Under the pieces are notes generated by a model. It was not told the DNA's origin. It did not search any database and saw only the letters and a program-made list of their open reading frames with translations. Both the position numbers and the translations under genes were made by a program. From Opitutia bacterium UBA3151 (GTDB lineage Bacteria > Verrucomicrobiota > Verrucomicrobiia > Opitutales > Seribacteraceae), in NCBI GenBank assembly GCA_002364975.1, contig DEYT01000056.1:1-6685 (forward strand): DNA of 6,685 nt, given 5' to 3'. Shown piece by piece: positions 1 to 5,684 of this stretch (position 1 is the stretch's first letter; every line of letters starts with the position of its first letter).

Positions 1-1
1 G

Positions 2-550
2 GAAACGAAACCGATCACCCGGGGCGCATGGATTGCTGGGGTTATTTTTAATTCTCCCCCGCCTCCCCCTCCCGCCGAAGTGCCACCTTTGCCGGAGGAG
101 AAAGAAATAGATTTAAGCATGACCCTGCGTGAACGATTTGCAGATCATCGGGAACGGGCGGATTGTGCTGGCTGTCATGAAAAACTTGACCCTCTGGGCT
201 TTGCTTTGGAGAATTTTGATCCGGTGGGTAGGTGGAGGGAAAAATACCATAATGGCCGCGAAGTGGATGCCAGTGGAACTCTTTTCCGAACCCACGAATT
301 CTCCAATATTGTCGAATTTAAAGATGCAATCCTCAAAGAGAAAAACCGCTTTGTCCGAGGACTTGCCGGACATCTCCTGAGGTATGGGCTCGGTCGCGAA
401 TTGAATCCATCAGACACCCTAGCTTTGGATGAGATTGTGGAAAGGGTAGAGGAGGAAAATTATTCGATGAAGTCTTTGATCCATGCGGTGGTGCAGTCGA
501 AACCTTTTCGTGGCCCAAGTGGTAAACTTGCCTTGCATAATACCAAGTAA
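2..550 (+). CDS. DUF1592/DUF1588/DUF1585-type cytochrome-like protein, C-terminal part (5' truncated)
   Basis: The frame is open from the left edge of the window, so the start codon lies upstream; 182 residues plus the stop are visible. The visible part begins with ETKPITRGAW, runs into a six-proline stretch (visible residues 19-24) and then a CAGCH motif (residues 55-59) followed by DPLGFALENFDPVGRWR. This is the typical DUF1588 layout in planctomycete/verrucomicrobial cytochrome-like proteins. The CxxCH is the form of a c-type haem site, which implies an exported protein. The remainder, from about residue 85 (VDASGTL) to KPFRG near the end, matches DUF1585, with the characteristic LLRYGLGREL segment. 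Full-length members are usually several hundred residues and carry DUF1587, DUF1592 and often another cytochrome-like region upstream, none of which is visible here. The DUF1552 gene follows after 11 bases, a pairing seen repeatedly in these phyla. The biochemical role is not established; a redox or polymer-related envelope role is only a guess. Confidence 0.9.
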   Translation, partial: ETKPITRGAWIAGVIFNSPPPPPPAEVPPLPEEKEIDLSMTLRERFADHRERADCAGCHEKLDPLGFALENFDPVGRWREKYHNGREVDASGTLFRTHEFSNIVEFKDAILKEKNRFVRGLAGHLLRYGLGRELNPSDTLALDEIVERVEEENYSMKSLIHAVVQSKPFRGPSGKLALHNTK

Positions 551-561
551 ATTTAGAAGAT

Positions 562-1971
562 ATGATAACTATGACAAATATTGGCCGCCGTACTTTTCTT
601 CGCGGAATGGGAACCTCCGCCCTTGCCCTGCCTTGGATGGAAAGCCTGGCGGTGGGTGGTAAGCATTTTCAAATCCCTCAGCGGGCAGCCTTTTATTATG
701 TGCCTATTGGGGTGGTCAGGAAGACTTTCTTTCCGGGTGAGGAAAAGAGTGCGGTACAGCAAAAGTTTACCAATGATAATTTTGATGCCGACAGTACCCG
801 ATCGAATATTGGAGTCGGTCTGCATGACCTGCAGTTGACTCCAACCATGAAACCCTTGGAGGGGCTCAAAGAAAAGGTTACTTTGATCACGGGGTTGGAT
901 CGCACTTTTCAGCCGGGTACGGATGTACATGCCCAGTGTGCTTCCTGTTTTCTTTCCAGTGCCAGCCCCTTTAGCCTGAAGCATACGCCTTATCCACAGG
1001 CTCGAAGCTTGGATCATATTATTGCGGATAAAATTGGTAAAGATACTCCTTTTAAGACATTGGAATTCAGTTGTAACAGTCACAAGGATAACAAGGAATC
1101 CATCCAATTTGATAATATTTCCTGGTATGGAACCGAGCATGTGGCTCCCTCGATGCGGGATCCCTTACTTGCCTACCGCAGGCTTTTTAAATCAGATGAA
1201 CGCAGTGCTTACCAAAACATCACAGACTTGGTACTTGATGATGCCCGTTCGTTGAAAAAAGACCTGGGTTATTCGGATCAGCAGAAATTTGGGGAATATT
1301 TTGAATCCATCCGGTCGATTGAGACTCAGATCTCGAGGCTCGATGGGATGAAAAATGAACTGAGCAAAGTAGATCTTGATATTCCGATGGATGGAAAAAT
1401 GCCGAGGGGTGAATACATTCGCCTAATGGGTGATTTGATGGTTGCTTCTTTGCAGAGTGGATTGACCAATGTGGCCACTTTTATGGTGGGGCCTGAAAGA
1501 TGGGACACCCCCTATTTATTCGAGAGTTTGTTCGATAAACCTAAGAGCCATCATATGATGTCGCACAACCAAGGAAAATATGTGGAGGACCTGATTAAAG
1601 TGGATCTATTCTATATGGAGCAATTTGCTTATCTTTGCGAAAAAATGAATCGGATTGAGGAGGCTAATGGTAAGACCCTGCTGGATAATATTATGTTCAC
1701 TTACGGTTCCGGATTGGGAGATGGATCGACGCACCAATACAGTGCGTTGCCCATTCTCGTTGCAGGTTCTGGGGGTGGGAAGTTTGTTACCGGTAAGCAC
1801 CTCAATGTCTCGGCTAAATCCGGGTTGGTCAAGAAGGTCGGGGGTACCTATAAAACCCCTGAAGGTGGGGTTCCCTTGGCAAACCTTTGGCTTTCACAGG
1901 CAAATGCGATGGGTCTGAAGTTAGACCATTTTGCAGACAGTACTGGAATGATTTCCAGTTTGTTCGCTTAA
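562..1971 (+). CDS. DUF1552 family protein with twin-arginine signal
   Basis: This 469-residue protein opens with GRRTFLRGMG (twin arginines at residues 9-10) followed by a mildly hydrophobic stretch ending near MESLAVGG. That is a Tat-type signal, so export in a folded state is expected. The body matches DUF1552: LKEKVTLITGLD near residue 110, a HHMMSHN motif at residues 330-336, then LLDNIMFTYGSGLGDGSTH with D387 and H391, and LPILVAGSGGG. The HxxSHx and GDGxxH segments look like metal or active-site motifs, but no reaction is established for the family. Two starts are possible, ATG at 562 and ATG at 571. AGAAG at 555-559 sits 2 bases before the first and 11 before the second, so neither is clearly favoured; the second would shorten the protein by three residues and keep the signal. 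It lies directly downstream of the DUF1588/DUF1585 gene, its usual partner. Its stop codon overlaps the stop of the convergent DUF3817 gene. Length is normal for the family and no disruption is seen. Confidence 0.92.
   Translation: MITMTNIGRRTFLRGMGTSALALPWMESLAVGGKHFQIPQRAAFYYVPIGVVRKTFFPGEEKSAVQQKFTNDNFDADSTRSNIGVGLHDLQLTPTMKPLEGLKEKVTLITGLDRTFQPGTDVHAQCASCFLSSASPFSLKHTPYPQARSLDHIIADKIGKDTPFKTLEFSCNSHKDNKESIQFDNISWYGTEHVAPSMRDPLLAYRRLFKSDERSAYQNITDLVLDDARSLKKDLGYSDQQKFGEYFESIRSIETQISRLDGMKNELSKVDLDIPMDGKMPRGEYIRLMGDLMVASLQSGLTNVATFMVGPERWDTPYLFESLFDKPKSHHMMSHNQGKYVEDLIKVDLFYMEQFAYLCEKMNRIEEANGKTLLDNIMFTYGSGLGDGSTHQYSALPILVAGSGGGKFVTGKHLNVSAKSGLVKKVGGTYKTPEGGVPLANLWLSQANAMGLKLDHFADSTGMISSLFA
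1968..1971. other. Convergent overlapping stop codons (shared TTAA)
   Basis: The palindrome TTAA supplies TAA at 1969-1971 for the plus-strand DUF1552 gene and TAA (read from 1970 to 1968) for the minus-strand DUF3817 gene. There is therefore no intergenic space between two convergent transcription units, and I see no GC-rich hairpin with a T-run on either side. Each transcript must end inside the opposing gene or by a factor-dependent mechanism. Confidence 0.95.
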
Positions 1972-2252
1972 TCAGTTACTTTATCCCTTAGTTTACGATC
2001 GGTAACAAATGTACCGAATGGGATCAAGGTGGCGATAAAAAGGTATGCTCCAAATTTTAGAGTCCAGTTGAATCTCTTTAGGCACAATGCTAGAAGGACG
2101 CAATAAGCTACAAAGAGAACGCCGTGAGTCATTCCCACAATTTTTACGGCCATGGGCATCTCAAAATAGTATTTCATCGGCATGGCAACCCCGAGAAGAA
2201 GCAGGTAGGAAACGCCTTCAATATTTCCAAGAATTCGAAGTGGTTTAATCAT
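1968..2252 (-). CDS. DUF3817 small integral membrane protein
   Basis: This 94-residue protein has three hydrophobic segments, at about residues 13-26, 38-58 and 67-82. The pattern fits DUF3817 (the YdzA-like family): IEGVSYLLLLG near the N-terminus, MPMKYYF at 24-30, a THG motif at 42-44, and IPFGTFVTD at 77-85. Conserved-looking polar residues within or next to the membrane segments are E12 and H43. The function of the family is unknown. The ATG at 2252 lies inside the end of the permease gene, giving an 8-base overlap (ATGATTAA), and no good Shine-Dalgarno sequence is visible ahead of it, so its translation probably depends on ribosomes finishing the permease. It is the last gene of the ATPase-permease operon, which suggests, but does not prove, an accessory link to that transporter. 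Length is as expected for the family. Confidence 0.85.
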   Translation of the reverse strand: MIKPLRILGNIEGVSYLLLLGVAMPMKYYFEMPMAVKIVGMTHGVLFVAYCVLLALCLKRFNWTLKFGAYLFIATLIPFGTFVTDRKLRDKVTD

Positions 2253-3927
2253 TTTTAAATGAAGTTTTTATCGATCTATTCCGGTGGTTCCGCTTCCAAT
2301 AAAGTCGAACCTGGAGAAGGATGGCAAGTGCCAAGGCGATGGTTATCCCAAACCAAATTGCTTGGTTAAGATCTTCAACGACCTGTTCTGGAATATTTAA
2401 AGAATTCGAATTTACAAAGAGTAAATGGAGTGGGGTCCATGTCATTGGATTTAAAGCTAAAAGTTTAAATATACTACTTAGATTCTCATTTTGCCAACCC
2501 ACTGCAACCACAAGGCTAGCGAGCAGTGGGGTAATCCAAAGTAAACCGACGAATCCCCAAAAGCCTAAATTGAACCATTGTTCACGGCTCGCTTGAAGAT
2601 ATAACGAACTGGCAAGAACCAGGAGAAATGGAATGGAGATGGTGGAAAAAATTGTGGATTCGAGATTCCAGATCTCTGATGAATTTGCAAGGGATATGAA
2701 AATTGCATGAACGGCAGCCGTTATCAATGACAACAGCCCAACAAACCAAAATCCGCTGCCTTCGTCGGCTGCCCAAGGAATTTTGTTAAGCTCAAGCTTT
2801 TCGGATCTCTGCAGGCCCTTGAGGAAGAGATGTAAATTAGGACAGCAAATATTTACCAAGGCAAGAATGGCGAGAAAAGATAAAGCGAAATAAACCGATT
2901 GAACCACCACAATAGCAATTTCCGGCTTCCCGATGGAACCAACCAAATTGGTGGAGAAGGTTTCTCCCAGTAATCCATTTGCTTTTCCCTCGGAGAAAAA
3001 AGCCCACAAAGAACCAAGCAATAGAAATTGTAAAATTGCATACAATATCAATCCGGAAGGCTTAGAAAAAGCAGATAAGGCTTCATTTCTCCACTTGCGA
3101 TATGCAGTTATGACTAGGGTTAGGATGATTAAGCCTTGCATGAAGAAAGTAAATGCGGAAGGAGATATCGAGAAATTAAAAAAGGGTACATCCTGCCAAA
3201 ATTCCGCAACTTTTGACTCAAATCTTCCAAGCTTGTTTTCCCCAATCAAGAGAAGGCTTGGTAAGATCTTACCGAAATAAGTTGGGAGAATGGTGAGGAA
3301 AGAAAGGAAGGATATCCCGGCCTGCCCCAAGACCGGTAAAAAAATGTATAGACCAAGCACCGCAATTCTCGAGACCCAGGAGGCTGCCCGGGGGCGGGGT
3401 ACGACCAGACCAATCACATGGGCAGTTAGGTGATAGAAAATGACAGAGCAAAAGAAAACCGAATAAAGATGTAGAATATTAAGCCAGGGAAGCTTTCCTA
3501 CAACCACGCAGTGGATCAGGAATGGAATGGTCAATAAGAACATGAAATATTCCCTCGATGGTAAGCCAAAGAGATAGCCCCCAATTTTTGAAAATGGACT
3601 CATCGGGGTCATTCTTTGATAGTCGAGTAAACCGGTTTCCTTTTCCTCTGCAGTAATCGAAGCAACCCGTCCGGTACCCAGAAACATCAGGAGGAATCCT
3701 TGAAATCCAAGTAATAAGGGGAACGCATTCCGGGCCCCGTTGATTGGGTTTTCCACCATCGTTCTAACGCCTTGGATCTCTGAGTCATAATGCTGATGCT
3801 CTTGCATTCCGTTAAAATACGCGGAGAGATATAAGGTTGCGCTTAAGATCAGCGAAAAGAGGCCGGAAGCAATCAAGTGCTTGGTCCTAAGCCTCTCCCG
3901 AATCCCTTTAAGAATGAGTGGGTTCAA
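2245..3927 (-). CDS. ABC-2-type transporter permease, large multi-spanning membrane protein
   Basis: This 560-residue, strongly hydrophobic protein has about twelve likely membrane segments, near residues 17-38, 68-90, 127-145, 150-176, 185-215, 258-276, 290-311, 337-362, 393-414, 426-445, 452-478 and 522-541. The region after the second segment, EEKETGLLDYQRMTPMSPFS (about residues 94-113), matches the cytoplasmic coupling element of ABC-2 permeases (consensus like ERE-GTL-LL--TPLS), which contacts the ATPase. It probably forms the membrane part of an exporter with the ATPase encoded just upstream. The substrate cannot be told from sequence; the length is above that of simple six-span ABC-2 permeases and suggests two bundles. 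The start is TTG, overlapping the ATPase stop as TTGA. A purine-rich AGAGAGGA lies 8 bases ahead and supports this start; the next in-frame Met (residue 41) would remove the first membrane segment. The 3' end overlaps the DUF3817 gene by 8 bases. Confidence 0.88.
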   Translation of the reverse strand: MNPLILKGIRERLRTKHLIASGLFSLILSATLYLSAYFNGMQEHQHYDSEIQGVRTMVENPINGARNAFPLLLGFQGFLLMFLGTGRVASITAEEKETGLLDYQRMTPMSPFSKIGGYLFGLPSREYFMFLLTIPFLIHCVVVGKLPWLNILHLYSVFFCSVIFYHLTAHVIGLVVPRPRAASWVSRIAVLGLYIFLPVLGQAGISFLSFLTILPTYFGKILPSLLLIGENKLGRFESKVAEFWQDVPFFNFSISPSAFTFFMQGLIILTLVITAYRKWRNEALSAFSKPSGLILYAILQFLLLGSLWAFFSEGKANGLLGETFSTNLVGSIGKPEIAIVVVQSVYFALSFLAILALVNICCPNLHLFLKGLQRSEKLELNKIPWAADEGSGFWFVGLLSLITAAVHAIFISLANSSEIWNLESTIFSTISIPFLLVLASSLYLQASREQWFNLGFWGFVGLLWITPLLASLVVAVGWQNENLSSIFKLLALNPMTWTPLHLLFVNSNSLNIPEQVVEDLNQAIWFGITIALALAILLQVRLYWKRNHRNRSIKTSFKND

Positions 3928-4874
3928 GGATTTTTTCCTCTCTTAATTCTGCCTGCTTCAACTTCTAAAAATAAATCTTCCATTTTAGATTGCTTGAGAT
4001 GAAAATTTGAAACTTGGGCTCCTGAATCAACCAGTTTAAATAAAATGGCAGCTGCATTCTCAGAGTCCCCGGTATGAGTTAATTCAAAATGACGAGCAGC
4101 ATCATCGAGCTGAGCATGCTGGGTAATCTCAGGGAACTGGGAAAATATATCAGGCAACATTGGAAATTTTTTCACTACTTCGATTTGAATAATTCGAGAA
4201 GGGGAGGCGGAAGCGGAAACTTCTTCGATGGATCCACTCAACTCCATCGAACCATTGTTCATGATGCCAATCGAATCGCATAAATCTTCTAATTCGGAAA
4301 GGATATGAGAGGATACCAGAATGGTTTTACCTGAAGAAGCAAGTCGTCTGATAAGATTTCGAAGATCAATCCGGGCTTTAGGGTCGAGGTTGGCAGCTGG
4401 TTCATCCAGAAGTAAAACCGAGGGATCATGAACTAAGGTCTTGGCCAGAAGAGCACGTTGTTTCATACCACGGGATAAGGTCTTGCATTTCGCTGAGGCG
4501 TTTTTTTGTAAATCTGTTAAGTGGAGGCATTGTTCCACTTTCTGTTTTCTTTGATTCCGGTTTAACCCATAGGCATGGGCAAAAAGATCACAGAATTCAT
4601 CCACTTTTAACTCATCATAAACCGGGGGGAAGTCGGGCATGTAGCCTAAATGCCTGCGGGCCTCCTCAGGTCGGTGAAGTAATGGAATCCCATCGATAAA
4701 GATTTCTCCAAAAGTGGGCTCAAGAAGAGTTGCGATTGCCTTAATTGTGGTGGTTTTCCCTGCACCATTTGGGCCGATCAAGCCATAAACTGATCCACTT
4801 GGAACGGAGAAAGAAAGCTGATCTACCGCAACATGATCGCCGTAATGAATCTTGAGATCGGTTACTTTAATCAT
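3924..4874 (-). CDS. ABC transporter ATP-binding protein (ABC-2 exporter class)
   Basis: This 316-residue ATPase energises the permease encoded immediately downstream. Visible motifs are Walker A GPNGAGKT (residues 34-41), the signature LSRGMKQR (133-140), Walker B VLLLDEP (153-159), the D-loop NLDP (162-165) and the switch histidine in LVSSH (H190). The Q-loop position reads GYMPDFPPVYDEL, with Asp where many ABC ATPases have Gln; this variant is familiar in ABC-2 and drug/Nod-type subfamilies. After the nucleotide-binding domain (about 1-215) is a C-terminal region of about 100 residues like the extension common in this subfamily. The ATG at 4874 is chosen because the protein then begins MIKVTDLKIHYG, as the family normally does. 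An upstream in-frame TTG at 4928 would add 18 residues with no family likeness. No Shine-Dalgarno is obvious; an inverted repeat lies 7 bases upstream. Its stop overlaps the permease start by 4 bases. Substrate unknown. Confidence 0.93.
   Translation of the reverse strand: MIKVTDLKIHYGDHVAVDQLSFSVPSGSVYGLIGPNGAGKTTTIKAIATLLEPTFGEIFIDGIPLLHRPEEARRHLGYMPDFPPVYDELKVDEFCDLFAHAYGLNRNQRKQKVEQCLHLTDLQKNASAKCKTLSRGMKQRALLAKTLVHDPSVLLLDEPAANLDPKARIDLRNLIRRLASSGKTILVSSHILSELEDLCDSIGIMNNGSMELSGSIEEVSASASPSRIIQIEVVKKFPMLPDIFSQFPEITQHAQLDDAARHFELTHTGDSENAAAILFKLVDSGAQVSNFHLKQSKMEDLFLEVEAGRIKRGKNP
3936..3943 (-). promoter_or_regulatory. Ribosome binding site supporting the TTG start of the permease
   Basis: On the minus strand this reads AGAGAGGA, followed by an 8-base spacer and then TTG at 3927-3925. 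It is the clearest Shine-Dalgarno sequence in the window and decides the unusual start of the permease. It lies inside the last codons of the ATPase gene, so the two genes are translationally linked. Confidence 0.65.
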
Positions 4875-4986
4875 TTCAAAAGGCAGGTTATTGAAGGATA
4901 GCTTGCACCTGCCAAAAAGCGAGTACAACTTTTTCTTGCCTAATAGATCAGAAAAGCAAGATTTAAACTTTAACCAATTAAACGAT
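4875..4986. promoter_or_regulatory. Divergent intergenic region, probable promoters for the ABC operon and the DUF1080 gene
   Basis: These 112 bases separate the starts of two diverging transcription units and are the only sizeable non-coding stretch, so both promoters are expected here. The right half (about 4925-4985) is AT-rich. I could not identify a convincing -35/-10 pair on either strand; the best plus-strand candidate, TTGCAC at 4903 with TACAAC at 4924, is weak and has a short 15-base spacer. Assignment as a promoter region rests on position. Confidence 0.5.
4882..4913. repeat. 7-bp inverted repeat with 18-base spacer beside the ATPase start
   Basis: GGCAGGT at 4882-4888 is matched perfectly by ACCTGCC at 4907-4913. 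On the minus strand the structure ends 7 bases before the ATPase ATG, so it could be an operator for a dimeric regulator or a leader hairpin covering the ribosome entry region. Chance occurrence is possible given the short arms. Confidence 0.4.
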
Positions 4987-5670
4987 ATGATTTCTAATAA
5001 ACTGACTCTCCTCCTCCTTTTAGCCTCTAGCTTTTCCCTTCATGCAGAAAAACTTCTCTTTGATGGAAAGACCTTAAATGGTTGGGATGGAAATCCCGCT
5101 CATTGGAGCGTTCGGGATGGTTCAATTGTTGGCGAAAATACCAAGAAAAACCCTACCAAGGGAAATACTTTTCTAATTTGGAAAGATGGCACCCTGAAAG
5201 ACTTTGATCTCTTAGTTGATTATAAGATTGAAGGTGGAAACAGTGGGATTCAATACCGGAGCTTCATTAAATCGGGCAAGCATGACGGTTGGCGGATTGG
5301 TGGATATCAAGCTGATTTTGAATCAGGAGACCGATTTTCCGGGATTTGTTACGGGGAAGCCTTTCGGGGCATTCTTTCCCTTCGGGGTGATAAGACCACG
5401 CTTAGCTTGGATGCCAAAGGGAAATTACAGAAAAAAATAGAGAATTTTGGGGATTCCAAAAAGATTGGTAGAGCGGTCAAAAAGGGGGAATGGAATCAGT
5501 ACCGGATAACTGCTAAAGGTTTTCATTTCACTCATTACATTAATGGTATAAAGATGTCTGAATTAATTGATAATGATGAAAAGACCCGTCGTTCTCACGG
5601 TTTACTCGCCTTTCAAGTTCATCAGGGTCCACCGATGAAGGTATCCTTTAAGAATATCGTTCTTAAGTAA
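4987..5670 (+). CDS. Secreted DUF1080 (3-keto-disaccharide hydrolase-like) protein
   Basis: This 227-residue protein begins with a clear Sec signal peptide: lysine at 5, a leucine-rich core at 6-12 and a likely cut after LHA (residue 20). There is no lipobox cysteine, so a soluble periplasmic or extracellular product is expected. The mature part is a single DUF1080 domain: LLFDGKTLNGW (23-33), WSVRDGSIVGE (40-50), GNSGIQYRS (84-92), GGYQADF (105-111), GEWNQYRITAKG (167-178) and the C-terminal GLLAFQVHQGPPMKVSFKNI. The family has a concanavalin-like jelly-roll fold, and some members act on 3-keto glycosides, so a role in breaking down sugars outside the cytoplasm is plausible; the substrate is not determinable. 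The ATG at 4987 is chosen because it begins the signal peptide; an in-frame ATG at 4852 would lie inside the opposing ATPase gene and bury the signal. No Shine-Dalgarno is evident. The threonine aldolase gene follows after 14 bases. Confidence 0.92.
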   Translation: MISNKLTLLLLLASSFSLHAEKLLFDGKTLNGWDGNPAHWSVRDGSIVGENTKKNPTKGNTFLIWKDGTLKDFDLLVDYKIEGGNSGIQYRSFIKSGKHDGWRIGGYQADFESGDRFSGICYGEAFRGILSLRGDKTTLSLDAKGKLQKKIENFGDSKKIGRAVKKGEWNQYRITAKGFHFTHYINGIKMSELIDNDEKTRRSHGLLAFQVHQGPPMKVSFKNIVLK

Positions 5671-5684
5671 TTGGATCATTGAGA

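Noticed and set aside
80..550. A complete short gene starting at GTG 80
   Set aside because: The same frame is open to the left edge and the upstream residues (ITRGAW, the proline tract) are part of the DUF1588 domain, so this is the end of a longer gene.
553..1140. 195-codon open frame on the minus strand opposite the DUF1552 gene
   Set aside because: It lies wholly antisense to a well-supported gene and its translation shows no recognisable domain; it looks like a shadow frame.
2933..3280. 115-codon open frame on the plus strand opposite the permease
   Set aside because: It is antisense to a conserved membrane protein and its translation has no recognisable domain or signal.
4875..4928. 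TTG at 4928 as the start of the ABC ATPase
   Set aside because: It adds 18 residues unlike the family; the ATG at 4874 gives the standard N-terminus.
4852..4986. Upstream in-frame ATG at 4852 as the start of the DUF1080 gene
   Set aside because: It would overlap the opposing ATPase gene and put 45 unrelated residues ahead of a good Sec signal peptide.
5671..5684. Terminator or promoter between the DUF1080 and aldolase genes
   Set aside because: Only 14 bases, with no hairpin, T-run or promoter-like elements.
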